A stretch of DNA of 29,815 nucleotides. Origin: Pseudomonadota bacterium. Its GTDB lineage: Bacteria > Pseudomonadota > Alphaproteobacteria > Rhizobiales > Hyphomicrobiaceae. A program made the translations under genes and the position numbers. The stretch spans positions 1-29,815 of the forward strand of contig JAEWIJ010000287.1 of NCBI GenBank assembly GCA_023387235.1, written 5' to 3'. Below the pieces are notes generated by a model. It saw nothing but the letters and a program-made list of their open reading frames with translations. It did no database searches and was not told where the DNA came from. This document shows, in pieces, positions 17,442 through 25,307 of the stretch. How positions within the stretch are numbered: the first letter of the stretch is position 1; every line of letters starts with the position of its first letter.

Positions 17442-18731
17442 CTAAACTTCCAGCTCCTCGCCTTCGACATAGGCCTCGCCGGGCTTCTCCAGCCCAAGCT
17501 GGTGACGGATTTTGCGGATGTCCACCGCGACGGGCTGGAAGGGATAGCTCGCGATATTCGAAGGCGGGCTGTCGCCGTATGGGCGATCGCACGCCGAGAT
17601 GTCCTCGCGCACTTTGCCCGGACAGCCCGACGTGCGGAACGCAACGCCCTCGTCAATGATCGTATCCATCTCCGATTTCGGAATGCCGAAATCCGCGACG
17701 CGTCCTTGCTCGTCGAATCGCATGTGCTCGACGCGCACGCCGCGATAATCGATGAGATAGCGCGCGAGCTGAACGCGCCGCCACTGGTCGCGCGGGGTTG
17801 CCGGCAGGTGGTCCATGAGCGACCCCTTTTCCGGGAAGAAGCAGAACATGTGGCTGTGCCCGCCCATGTCCACGAGGCGCTGCACGAGCGTCAGCGTGTC
17901 GTGCTCGGTCTCGCCCATGCCGACGATGATGTGCGCGCCGAATTTCTCAGCGCCGAAGATGTCGCGCGCGTCCTCCAGGATCTCCCAGTACTTCGCCCAG
18001 GAATGCGGGCTCGCGACGCCCTTCCCGCGCGTGCGGTCGAAGATGTCGGGCGTCGCCGCGTCGAGCGCGACCGTGAAGATGTCCGCGCCGAGATCGCGAA
18101 GCTGCCGCACGTCGCCGCGCGTCATGGTCGTCGGGTTTGAAAGAATGGAAACAGGCACGGTTGCCGGATCGATGCGATCCGTCCACTTGCGGAGCACCGT
18201 CACCGTGTCCTCGTCGGAGCGCGGGTGCGTGATCATGGAAATGCACATGCGGTGGAATGGCGTCGCCTCGCCCTGCGCCGCGACAATCTCCACCACCTCG
18301 TCCATGGGCACGGCCGGCCAGTCCACGCGGATGAAATTGCGGTCGGCGTAGTCGCGGTCCGCCTCGCGATGGCGGGCGAGGCCGCAGTAGGCGCAGTTCG
18401 CGCGACAGCCCTCGGGATAGGTCAGCAGCAAATTGAGGCAGCGCGTGCAGGAGCAGCGGTGCATCTTGCCGGGCATGACGCCGAGCGTGATCGCGGCGGC
18501 CGTCGACATCTGCACGTACTCCGGCGAGCGCATGTGCGGCGCCAGCCGGTTGTTGTTCGGCAGGTACACGCCCTCGGGCGGCACGTTGTTGTGCTTGACG
18601 CGTGCGCCGTTCTTCGCCGTCGCGGGCGTGGCGCCGGGCTTTCTCGGCGCCATCACGTCATAGGCATTGAAATCCAGGCCGCCGACGCCCGCGCGCGAGG
18701 GGAGCGCGATCTCTTTCTTCAGGCAGGTCAA
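17442..18731 (-). CDS. radical SAM protein, biotin-synthase-related, with extra cysteine motif
   Basis: A radical SAM enzyme of about 403-429 aa. Numbering from ATG 18653: the SAM cluster motif C83-x3-C87-x2-C90 (EGCRANCAYCGLAR), preceded by C67-x-C69-x2-C72 (HRCSCTRC), and two late cysteines C344 and C355 in TSGCPGKV and SACDRPYGD. This suggests a second Fe-S cluster, as in lipoyl and biotin synthases. Other segments (ISMITHPRSDEDT, SILSNPTTMTR, HIIVGMGETEHDT, FFPEKGS) fit the biotin-synthase-like barrel. I suspect relation to the COG2516/LipS-type split lipoyl synthases, without certainty. The start is unclear: TTG 18731 has GGGAG upstream and keeps an N-terminal segment (CLKKEIALPSRAGVGGLDF) that looks genuine, while ATG 18653 has no ribosome-binding site. 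The GNAT gene lies 88 bp upstream on the same strand. Confidence 0.8.
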   Translation of the reverse strand: MTCLKKEIALPSRAGVGGLDFNAYDVMAPRKPGATPATAKNGARVKHNNVPPEGVYLPNNNRLAPHMRSPEYVQMSTAAAITLGVMPGKMHRCSCTRCLNLLLTYPEGCRANCAYCGLARHREADRDYADRNFIRVDWPAVPMDEVVEIVAAQGEATPFHRMCISMITHPRSDEDTVTVLRKWTDRIDPATVPVSILSNPTTMTRGDVRQLRDLGADIFTVALDAATPDIFDRTRGKGVASPHSWAKYWEILEDARDIFGAEKFGAHIIVGMGETEHDTLTLVQRLVDMGGHSHMFCFFPEKGSLMDHLPATPRDQWRRVQLARYLIDYRGVRVEHMRFDEQGRVADFGIPKSEMDTIIDEGVAFRTSGCPGKVREDISACDRPYGDSPPSNIASYPFQPVAVDIRKIRHQLGLEKPGEAYVEGEELEV

Positions 18732-18819
18732 GATGCGGCTCCCGCGGCGGCTCGGATGCCTGCATATTCGCACATCCGAATGTGATTGCAATGGTGGGGA
18801 AGCGCGGGCCCCCTGCACA

Positions 18820-19284
18820 TCAAAGTCCGCGCGCCATGAGCACCGTGGGATAGCCGAGCCAGTGGACGCGATCCTGTGCGATCCAGCCGAGGCGCTCATA
18901 ATAGCGAACGGCGCCGGTCGTGTAGAGATACAGCGCTTCGTGTCTGCGCGCGCGGGCCTCATCTTCGATGGCACGCACGAGCGCCGATCCGACGCCGTGA
19001 CGCCGATGCTCGGGAGCAACATACAAGCCTGCGAGCCACGGCGAGACGCTATGAATCGGCTCGATCTCCGATGGCACGAGCAGGCAGGTTCCGGCGGTCG
19101 CGCCGCCGCGCTCGGCGACAATGGCCATCTGATGCCGATTGTCGGCGACGAAGCGCTCCAGCGACGCGATCTCGTCATCGAGGCTCGCGCCGATGACGCC
19201 GGAGAACGCCTCCACCCGCCACAGCGCGCAGAGCGGAATTTCCTTCATGCCGGATCGCAACTGGACTGTGCGCACGTCAGCCAT
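18820..19284 (-). CDS. GNAT family N-acetyltransferase
   Basis: A 154-aa acetyl-CoA-dependent acetyltransferase with the full GNAT fold. The beta-4 strand and acetyl-CoA loop are visible as WLAGLYVAPEHRRHGVGSALV (R/Q-x-x-G-x-G/A type), followed by the beta-5 region EALYLYTTGAVRYYERLGW and a C-terminal VLMAR strand. The substrate cannot be predicted. ATG 19284 (MADVRTVQLRSGMKEIPL) was chosen because GNAT homology starts near it; the frame is open 35 codons further up, over the promoter region of the neighbouring regulator. It probably shares a transcript with the downstream radical SAM gene. The divergent arsR-type promoter is about 100 bp upstream. Confidence 0.85.
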   Translation of the reverse strand: MADVRTVQLRSGMKEIPLCALWRVEAFSGVIGASLDDEIASLERFVADNRHQMAIVAERGGATAGTCLLVPSEIEPIHSVSPWLAGLYVAPEHRRHGVGSALVRAIEDEARARRHEALYLYTTGAVRYYERLGWIAQDRVHWLGYPTVLMARGL

Positions 19285-19380
19285 GAGCTCGTCTCTGCTC
19301 CTACTGTGCAGCTCTCCGCATAGCCCAAAGCCGCACGTTCCGAAACGCGCGACGTGAATACGATCGGGTGCATTCGAACA

Positions 19381-19398
19381 TTCAACCAACTAGTTGAC
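19381..19398. promoter_or_regulatory. upstream operator over the -35 of the arsR-type gene
   Basis: TTCAACC-AACT-AGTTGAC is an imperfect 18-bp dyad with the same TTCAACC left arm and overall layout as the perfect dyad at 19421-19438 (right arm 5 of 7). It overlaps the -35. The two dyad centres are 40 bp apart, about four helical turns, as expected for co-operative binding of a dimeric repressor. Confidence 0.6.
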
Positions 19399-19422
19399 AA
19401 TCGCTTTGAGCGCACGTATATT
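19394..19422 (+). promoter_or_regulatory. strong promoter of the arsR-type/SRPBCC operon
   Basis: TTGACA (19394-19399), a 17-bp spacer and TATATT (19417-19422) form a near-perfect housekeeping promoter, the clearest in the window. The regulator's ATG is at 19430, seven bases after the -10, so the transcript probably begins at or within a base or two of the start codon (leaderless). Confidence 0.85.
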
Positions 19423-19438
19423 CAACCTCATGGTTGAA
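19421..19438. promoter_or_regulatory. perfect operator dyad over -10 and start codon
   Basis: TTCAACC (19421-19427), TCAT, GGTTGAA (19432-19438) is a perfect 7-bp inverted repeat overlapping the end of the -10, the probable transcription start and the ATG. Codons 1-3 of the regulator (Met-Val-Glu) are part of the dyad. Placement and symmetry suggest autorepression by the ArsR-type protein. Confidence 0.7.
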
Positions 19439-19819
19439 CATAGTCCTGTCGAGCTCGATGCCGTCTTCCATGCGCTCGGAGATGCCACGCGCCGGCGGAT
19501 GCTGCGCCAGCTCGCCGACGGAGAAAGAACCGTGAGCCAGCTCGCCGAGCCCTTCGAGATGTCGCTCGCGGCGGCCTCGAAGCACATCAAGGCCCTGGAG
19601 AACGCCGGTCTCATCCAGCGCGAGGTGCGCGGGCGGACGCACATCTGCCGCCTCGCGGCTGAACCGCTCGCCGGTGCGCACGACTGGCTCGGCTTCTACG
19701 AGCGCTTCTGGACCGACCGTCTGGATGCCCTCGAGCGGCTTCTTCGCGAAGAGGATGCCCGCAAACCGCCTGCTCGGAAGAGCAAGGCTCCTGCCCCCAA
19801 GAGTGGAGAGAAGTCATGA
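19430..19819 (+). CDS. ArsR-family transcriptional regulator (SRPBCC-paired type)
   Basis: A 129-aa winged-helix repressor. It has ELDAVFHALGDATRRRMLRQL (helices 1-2), the recognition helix region QLAEPFEMSLAAASKHIKALENAGL, and the wing REVRGRTHICRL. The ArsR metal-box ELCVCDL is absent, so metal sensing is unlikely. It belongs to the group usually encoded just before an AHSA1/SRPBCC protein, as here (ATGA overlap with the next gene). A basic tail (ARKPPARKSKAPAPKSGEKS) may add DNA or RNA contacts. The in-frame TTG at 19394 is the promoter -35 itself, so ATG 19430 is the start; there is no room for a Shine-Dalgarno sequence in the predicted transcript. Confidence 0.92.
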   Translation: MVEHSPVELDAVFHALGDATRRRMLRQLADGERTVSQLAEPFEMSLAAASKHIKALENAGLIQREVRGRTHICRLAAEPLAGAHDWLGFYERFWTDRLDALERLLREEDARKPPARKSKAPAPKSGEKS

Positions 19820-20349
19820 GTACCCTCGCACCGGACGAAGACTACGGCACGCTGAGCGAGCCGATGACGCTGACCATCCAGCGCTTCCTGCCGGGTCCTG
19901 TCGAAAGGATCTGGGCCTATCTCACGGACAGCGACCTGCGCCGCAAATGGCTCGCCGCGGGCGACATGAAAATGGAAGTCGGTGCGCCATTCACGCTGAC
20001 GTGGCGCAACAACGAGCTGATGAAGAACGCCGGCACGCCGCCGCCTGGCTATAGCTCGGAACACAGCATGGAAAGCCGCATCACCGAGCTCGACCCGCCG
20101 CATCGGATCACGTTCACCTGGTACACGAGCGGCACGGTCACCTTCGAGCTGTCACCGCGCGGCGAGCGCGTGCTGCTCACCGTGATCCATCGCAGCATTC
20201 CGAGCCGCGACGTGCTGCTCAAGGTCGGCCCGGGCTGGCACAACCATCTCGACGTGCTGGTCGCTCGCGTGAACGGTAGGGAACCGCAGCCCTTCTGGGA
20301 CCAGTTCCCGAAGCTCCAGAAGGAATACCAGCGTCGCCTGTCGGTGTGA
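19816..20349 (+). CDS. AHSA1/SRPBCC domain protein
   Basis: A 177-aa START/Bet v1-like (SRPBCC, AHSA1 group) protein with a hydrophobic ligand pocket. The pattern is LTIQRFLPGPVERIWAYLTD, RRKWLAAGDM, VGAPFTLTWRNNE, ITELDPPHRITFTWY and a final long helix ending with WDQFPKLQKEYQRRL. The ligand or reaction is unknown for most members. Its ATG overlaps the regulator's stop (ATGA), with GGAGAG upstream, so translation is probably coupled. The gene pair is a self-contained sensor/effector module. It ends 6 bp from the convergent acdR gene. Confidence 0.9.
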   Translation: MSTLAPDEDYGTLSEPMTLTIQRFLPGPVERIWAYLTDSDLRRKWLAAGDMKMEVGAPFTLTWRNNELMKNAGTPPPGYSSEHSMESRITELDPPHRITFTWYTSGTVTFELSPRGERVLLTVIHRSIPSRDVLLKVGPGWHNHLDVLVARVNGREPQPFWDQFPKLQKEYQRRLSV

Positions 20350-20355
20350 GCGGTC

Positions 20356-20835
20356 TCAGAAATCCAGCAGCGCGTTGTCGATCACTTCCTTCATGACGAA
20401 GAACGTGCGCGTCTGACGCACGGCGGACAGCGCAATGAGCTGCTCGCCGTGCAGGCGATTGAAGTCCGCGATATCGCGCACGCGGATCTTGAGGAAGAAG
20501 TCGAAGTCACCCGCGACGAGGTGGCAGTCGAGCACGAACGACAGCTTTCGAACTGCCGCCTCGAACGCACCGAAACTTTCCGGCGTCGAGCGGTCGAGCA
20601 CCACGCCGACGATGACCAGCGTGCCGCGGTCCACTTTTTCGGGTGCGATCTCGGCACGCACGCGGCGAATGTAGCCGCTCTTGAAAAGCTGCTCCGTGCG
20701 GCGGTGACAGGTAGCCGGGCTCGCGTTGGCTGCCTTGGCGAGGTCGGCATTCGTCATGCGGCCGTCGCGCTGAAGCCGCTGGAGAATGCGGCGGTCGAGG
20801 CGATCGAGTTCGGGAGGATCGGAAGAATCTCTCAT
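20356..20835 (-). CDS. acdR: Lrp/AsnC-family regulator, likely AcdR
   Basis: A 159-aa feast/famine regulator. An N-terminal HTH (LDRLDRRILQRLQRDGRMTNADLAKAANASPATCHRRTEQL) is followed by the AsnC/RAM effector domain (about 70-150; LVIVGVVLDRST, CHLVAGDFDFFLKIRV, FVMKEVI). It is divergent from acdS with a 141-bp gap, the arrangement known for AcdR, the Lrp-like activator of ACC deaminase in several proteobacteria. The name rests on this context as well as the family. No Shine-Dalgarno is visible before ATG 20835. Confidence 0.85.
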   Translation of the reverse strand: MRDSSDPPELDRLDRRILQRLQRDGRMTNADLAKAANASPATCHRRTEQLFKSGYIRRVRAEIAPEKVDRGTLVIVGVVLDRSTPESFGAFEAAVRKLSFVLDCHLVAGDFDFFLKIRVRDIADFNRLHGEQLIALSAVRQTRTFFVMKEVIDNALLDF

Positions 20836-20841
20836 TTATGT

Positions 20842-20873
20842 GCTCAATTGCGGATACTTCATTCTCAATGAGC
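20842..20873. promoter_or_regulatory. near-dyad, candidate AcdR site in the acdR-acdS gap
   Basis: GCTCAATTG (20842-20850) and CAATGAGC (20866-20873) form an inverted repeat with one extra base in the first arm, with a 15-base AT-rich centre. It sits just before the acdR start. A -10-like TATATAT (20887-20893) for acdS lies 14 bp further on, without a good -35, as expected of an activated promoter. Confidence 0.45.
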
Positions 20874-20976
20874 GTTCTATCATCTCTATATATCAAGTTT
20901 GAAGCCCAAAATCGAGAGCACCCATCTCGCGGACTGAGCTACCTTTCCGAGCAAATTCGCGACTCAGGAGGCGGAC

Positions 20977-21996
20977 ATGCTCAGGCTCGACAAGTTCGAA
21001 CGCTACTCTCTGACCTTCGGCCCGACGCCGATCGAGCATCTGCCGCGTCTCACGGCGGCGCTCGGCGGCAAGGTGCAGATCTACGCCAAGCGCGACGATT
21101 GCAATTCCGGCCTCGCCATGGGCGGCAATAAGCTGCGCAAGCTCGAGTACATCGTGCCCGACGCGATCGCCTCGAATGCCGACACGCTCGTCTCGATCGG
21201 CGGCGTACAGTCGAACCACACGCGCATAGTCGCCGCGACGGCCGCGAAGATCGGCATGAAGTGTGTCGTCATCCAGGAGAGCTGGGTGCCGCACGAGGAC
21301 GCCGTCTACGACCGCGTCGGCAACATCCTCATGACCCGCCTCATGGGCGCCGACAGCCGCATCATGCCGGACGGCTTCGACATCGGCATCCGCAAGAGCT
21401 GGGAAGACGCCATCCAGTCGGTGAAGGATGCCGGCGGCAAGCCGTACGGCATCCCGGCCGGCGCGTCGGTCCACAAGTACGGCGGGCTCGGCTATGTCGG
21501 CTTTGCCGAGGAAGTGCGCAAGCAGGAGGCCGAACTCGGTTTCAAGTTCGACTACGTCATCGTGTGCGTCGTGACGGGCTCGACGCAGGCCGGCATGATC
21601 GTCGGTTTTGCCGCCGACAATCGGGCCGATCGTGTGATCGGCATCGACGCTTCCGGCACGCCGGTGCAGACGCGCGAGCAGGTACGTGAGATCGTTGATA
21701 ACACGGCAGAGCTCGTGGAGCTTGGCCGCAAGGTGCGCGACGACGAGATCGTCATTCTCGAGGACTACGCCTATCCCGCTTATGGTGTGCCGAGTGCGGA
21801 GACGAATGATGCCATCCGTCTCGCGGCGCGCACCGAGGCCATGATCACGGATCCCGTCTACGAGGGAAAATCCATGCAGGGCATGATCGATCTCGTGAAG
21901 AAGGGATACTTCCCTGCGGGATCGAAGGTGCTTTATGCCCATCTCGGCGGCGCGCCGGCGATCAACGGCTACAGCTATACCTATCGCAACGGATAA
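20977..21996 (+). CDS. acdS: 1-aminocyclopropane-1-carboxylate (ACC) deaminase
   Basis: A 339-aa PLP enzyme of the tryptophan-synthase-beta fold that splits ACC, the ethylene precursor of plants, into 2-oxobutyrate and ammonia. The PLP lysine is K52 in GGNKLRKLEY. Residues that separate true ACC deaminase from D-cysteine desulfhydrase are present: Y295 and E296 (VYEGKSM) and L323 (YAHLGGAP), corresponding to Y294, E295 and L322 of the Pseudomonas enzyme with a one-residue offset. AGGAGG lies five bases before ATG. Activity would let a plant-associated cell lower ethylene or use ACC as nitrogen. Control is probably by the divergent Lrp-type gene. Confidence 0.96.
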   Translation: MLRLDKFERYSLTFGPTPIEHLPRLTAALGGKVQIYAKRDDCNSGLAMGGNKLRKLEYIVPDAIASNADTLVSIGGVQSNHTRIVAATAAKIGMKCVVIQESWVPHEDAVYDRVGNILMTRLMGADSRIMPDGFDIGIRKSWEDAIQSVKDAGGKPYGIPAGASVHKYGGLGYVGFAEEVRKQEAELGFKFDYVIVCVVTGSTQAGMIVGFAADNRADRVIGIDASGTPVQTREQVREIVDNTAELVELGRKVRDDEIVILEDYAYPAYGVPSAETNDAIRLAARTEAMITDPVYEGKSMQGMIDLVKKGYFPAGSKVLYAHLGGAPAINGYSYTYRNG

Positions 21997-22001
21997 GACG
22001 C

Positions 22002-22018
22002 GGAGGCATCGTGCCTCC
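22002..22018. terminator. hairpin between convergent acdS and DUF1254 gene
   Basis: GGAGGCA (22002-22008), TCG, TGCCTCC (22012-22018) is a perfect 7-bp stem with a tight loop, starting six bases after the acdS stop. It is symmetrical and could end transcription from both sides. There is no T-run. Confidence 0.45.
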
Positions 22019-22064
22019 ACGTCGACGCACACGTGCCTTTGAATTCAAGCAGATGTGTCGGCGC

Positions 22065-23531
22065 TCACTGCAGGGCACGCCCGATGGAGGTCGACTGCTT
22101 TATGGCCGGCGGGTTCCAGCGTCCATCCAGCGCTTCCGGTCTCGGAGCATAGAGACGCAGCGTCAATCCGAGCTTCCCGCTCTTCGGCGAAGGCAGCCAG
22201 TTCGACTCCAATTCGGCGCCGGGGCTCTGGTTCTGAACATACAGATCGAGCGATCCATCGGTGTTGAATTTGAGCGCGTCCCGATCGCCGATTGCGAAGC
22301 GGTCGATCGGATTGGCGACCTGGAAGCCTTCCGCGTCGTACATGGTCAAGGACCAGAACGCATCGGCGGGCGGAAGCTCGGACTTGCTGAAGCGCAGCAC
22401 ATATCTGTTTTCGCCGACCACGGGTTTGCCGTCGGCATCGGCAACGTTGAGCGGATAGATGGCATCATCCGGCTGATTGGCGCCCAGTCCCACCATGGTG
22501 ACGATGGCGCGCTTTAGATAGTAGTCACCGTACACGCCCATCGTATCGGTATTCATCTGCCAGCCATTCACGACTCGTGCGAGCGTCGACAGTTTCTCGG
22601 CCATGAATTTCAAGCCGTCGGTGGCGCCGGCTGCGAGCGCATTCGGGTCGGCTTTCGCGCTATCGAAATTGCCCGGTTCGATGCCGATCCGCTTCATGCG
22701 CGCAACAATGGACCAATCCGTCAGATGTGGTGGATGCAATTTCATCAGCTCGGCGCCGTACTTGAAGTAGTCGGCGGCCGGCATCGAATCGACCTGCTTC
22801 AGGGGCTCGGTCTTGGTGTCGACCGAAGGATCGATCTTCTGTTCGATCTTGCGCGGCGTTCGTCCCCAATCCGAGAGCAGCGTGAGTTTGTATCCATCCT
22901 GGACTTTATGGACGGCATCGTAGTCTTTCGCGCCGTTGGTCTGCGTGCGCCCGATGATCCAGACATATGGAGTCGGCGCCTGGATTCGCTCTACGCCCGA
23001 TGGAACGGTTCCAGTCCAGCCGGGTGGGACGATCGCGAAGCTGGCCGCGCCCGTGCCGTTGGTCCGCTTGCCCGGCACCGCGAAGACATCCGTCCACATG
23101 TCGATCATCGGCAACATGAAGTAGCGGCCGCCGGTATCGGCGGTTGATACCACGACGGGCCCATCGGTCAGATCGATCCATGCCGACGAATAGAGCGTAT
23201 CGAAGTTCGGACGGACCACGGCCCGCATATCGGCTGTTGGAAATGCGCGGATGTGGTTGAACGTGTTTGGTGCACCGCCCATGCCGGCCACCTTCGGATC
23301 GGTGTTGATGAGTTGCTTGCGGGTGACGTCCATCGTGATCAATGGATAGAGATAAATGTACGCTTCCTGCGCGATACGGCGTGCTTCCTCTGGAGAAGTC
23401 GATTGGCTGCTGGCTGCTCCGGGTGTGGGCTGTTGCGCGCGAGCCGGGCTGATCGGGCCAATCAATAAGAGAGCCAATGTGGCCGCGAACGATGCAGCCG
23501 CAAATGATGCCAAAGCGACTTTGATATTCAT
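22065..23531 (-). CDS. secreted DUF1254/DUF1214 protein
   Basis: A 488-aa exported protein with signal peptide MNIKVALASFAAASFAATLALLLIGPI and likely cleavage after ARA (residue 32). DUF1254 comes first (about 60-190: AYIYLYPLITMDVTRKQLIN, FNHIRAFPTADMRAVVRPN, DTLYSSAWIDLTDGPVVV, GRYFMLPMIDMWTDVFAVPG). The DUF1214 domain follows (about 370-480: YPLNVADADGKP, FWSLTMYDAEGFQVANPIDRFAIGDRD, NWLPSPKSGKLGLTLRLYAPR). The molecular function of this family is not established. ATG 23531 has GGAG at seven bases and gives a clean signal peptide. It is convergent with acdS and stands alone. Confidence 0.88.
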   Translation of the reverse strand: MNIKVALASFAAASFAATLALLLIGPISPARAQQPTPGAASSQSTSPEEARRIAQEAYIYLYPLITMDVTRKQLINTDPKVAGMGGAPNTFNHIRAFPTADMRAVVRPNFDTLYSSAWIDLTDGPVVVSTADTGGRYFMLPMIDMWTDVFAVPGKRTNGTGAASFAIVPPGWTGTVPSGVERIQAPTPYVWIIGRTQTNGAKDYDAVHKVQDGYKLTLLSDWGRTPRKIEQKIDPSVDTKTEPLKQVDSMPAADYFKYGAELMKLHPPHLTDWSIVARMKRIGIEPGNFDSAKADPNALAAGATDGLKFMAEKLSTLARVVNGWQMNTDTMGVYGDYYLKRAIVTMVGLGANQPDDAIYPLNVADADGKPVVGENRYVLRFSKSELPPADAFWSLTMYDAEGFQVANPIDRFAIGDRDALKFNTDGSLDLYVQNQSPGAELESNWLPSPKSGKLGLTLRLYAPRPEALDGRWNPPAIKQSTSIGRALQ

Positions 23532-23824
23532 CGGAAGCTCCTGGCGGCAGACAATGGGGTCGAGGCAATGTGCGAGCCGCATAGCGATCCCAGATTGCGG
23601 CTCGGCACCACAAGAGGGGGAGCACTAATGTGTTCGCGGCGTAGTGGACCCGCTATCAGTGAAAACCCCAATTGTTCGCCGCACGAAGCGCAGCCGGCCG
23701 CCGGGACCGGGCGCCCCGTCACTTCAGCAATCGCAATCATGCTGCTGGAGAAGCAACAAGCGGTGAGAGAAGACCTGATCGGATGCGCCGTCTCTCGGCT
23801 TCATCCGCGGAAGCGCCGCCGGCC

Positions 23825-24337
23825 CTACACAACGCTGACATCCACCGCGACAGCGGGGCGGTCGCGAAGCGTGCAACTCACCGGCGAATGCGCTTCACCC
23901 CATTGGGCCAGATCGCGCAGCGTCTGTTCGCTGGCGCCGTCGGCGCCGATCTTGATCGACATGCGCAGATTGCCGAGCGCGGTCGAAACATCGGGAATGC
24001 CGACCAGCCCGCGCGCGTCGGACTCGCTCTCGACGTTTACCTCCAGTGTGCGCAACGGAATGCCCAGCATGGCGGCGCGCATGGCGATCGCCGTCGCCGC
24101 GCAGGAGGCAATGCCCGCGCGAAGCAGCCATCCCGGATTGGAGCCGATACCCGCGCCGCCCATGGGCGGCGGCATATCGGTCGTTGCCTTCTCGCCGGCC
24201 GGGCCTGCGATCTCGCAGAGCAGGCCGTCGCGCCATACGGCCGTGGCTGTCGTGTTTGGCCGCTTGGCGGCTGCGGGCTTTTCCAGGAAGAGCCGATGCG
24301 CGCGTTCCAGAGCTTCCTTGGCATTGAGATTGGACAT
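23825..24337 (-). CDS. OsmC family protein
   Basis: A 170-aa OsmC/Ohr-superfamily protein; members reduce organic hydroperoxides with a cysteine pair. C79 (GIASCAATAIAMRAAMLGI) and C155 (SPVSCTLRDRP) are at the expected places, on the central helix and near the C-terminus. It has the longer, OsmC-like rather than Ohr-like, layout. GAGGAGG precedes the start. It lies 14 bp after the methyltransferase gene and is probably co-transcribed with it. The substrate is unknown. Confidence 0.88.
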   Translation of the reverse strand: MSNLNAKEALERAHRLFLEKPAAAKRPNTTATAVWRDGLLCEIAGPAGEKATTDMPPPMGGAGIGSNPGWLLRAGIASCAATAIAMRAAMLGIPLRTLEVNVESESDARGLVGIPDVSTALGNLRMSIKIGADGASEQTLRDLAQWGEAHSPVSCTLRDRPAVAVDVSVV

Positions 24338-24351
24338 GGATGACCTCCTCG

Positions 24352-25167
24352 CTATTTGCTGCCGGCGACAATGACGAACTCGCCCGGGATCGCGTAGCCG
24401 CCGCCTGAGCGGTACGCTTCGATCGAGCGCAGATACTCCTCGTGGGCCTCGGCCTTCACGTCGTCGGAAAAGCGGCTGTAGGCGAGCGCGACCGGGCCGC
24501 CGACGAAGGAAGCGGCACAGGCTTCGCGCGCATCCGCATAGAGCAGTATGGATTGCAGGCGACGCATGGTGATGTCGCCGAAGCCTGCTTCGGCGAAGGC
24601 AACGCGTAGTGCATCGCCGGTGCCGATGCGGAAGAACATCGGGCAGACTTCTGATTGCACGCGCGCATCCACGATCGGGAAGATCGAGGCCCAGCCGCAG
24701 TGTCGCCGCTCACCCCACACCGCACACACGGCGCGGCCGCCCGGCTTCGTGACGCGAAACATCTCGGCGACGGCGCCTTCCGGGTCAGGTGCATACATCA
24801 AGCCCAATGCGCAGAGCGCCGCATCGAAGGAATCGCTGTCGAAATCGAGCTTTTCGGCATCCATGCGCGCGAATGTGACGTTGTCCGTCCTGCGGGCGCG
24901 CGCCAATGCAGACGCCGTGGTGATCATGTCCTCGGAGATATCGACACCGACGACCGATCCGTGCGGTCCCACATCAATGGCCGCGCGCAGCGTGACCAAT
25001 CCCGTCCCGCAGGCCACATCGATGACCCGCTCGCCGCCCTCGAGCCGGGCCATCTCCAGGAGCGCCGTCTGAGCGGGCTCTAGCTGGTCCTGCCAGTAGC
25101 GCTCATAGTGCGGTGCGGCCTTGTCCCAGCCGTAGCGTTGCACGCGTTTTTGCAGTCTTGCATCCAT
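24352..25167 (-). CDS. class I SAM-dependent methyltransferase (UbiE-like)
   Basis: A 271-aa Rossmann-fold methyltransferase. Motif I is VIDVACGTGLVTLRAA (about 48-63), the acidic residue binding the SAM ribose is D in VVGVDISEDM, motif II is FARMDAEKLDFDSDSFDAAL, and the post-motif is FRVTKPGGRAVCAVWGE. The acceptor domain (about 155-271) is not distinctive. It is close to ubiquinone/menaquinone-type methyltransferases but should not be called UbiE. It forms a probable operon with the OsmC gene downstream and is divergent from an AraC-family regulator (140 bp between starts). Confidence 0.87.
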   Translation of the reverse strand: MDARLQKRVQRYGWDKAAPHYERYWQDQLEPAQTALLEMARLEGGERVIDVACGTGLVTLRAAIDVGPHGSVVGVDISEDMITTASALARARRTDNVTFARMDAEKLDFDSDSFDAALCALGLMYAPDPEGAVAEMFRVTKPGGRAVCAVWGERRHCGWASIFPIVDARVQSEVCPMFFRIGTGDALRVAFAEAGFGDITMRRLQSILLYADAREACAASFVGGPVALAYSRFSDDVKAEAHEEYLRSIEAYRSGGGYAIPGEFVIVAGSK

Positions 25168-25307
25168 CGGGTGTCTCAGTGGCTGTCAACGCGCTAAGCC
25201 TGCCGCGACATCACCCTTGACGCCATGACCGCAAAGCCGAGAATCTTTGCCGGAACGCCAATTCGGATCGCGCCGAGGCCGCCTGTGAGGTGAGCCAGGG
25301 AGGTGAA

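Noticed and set aside
25184..25189. A perfect TTGACA (minus strand) near the methyltransferase start
   Set aside because: It lies only 16 bases before the ATG, so the matching -10 would be at or inside the coding start; no suitable -10 is seen.
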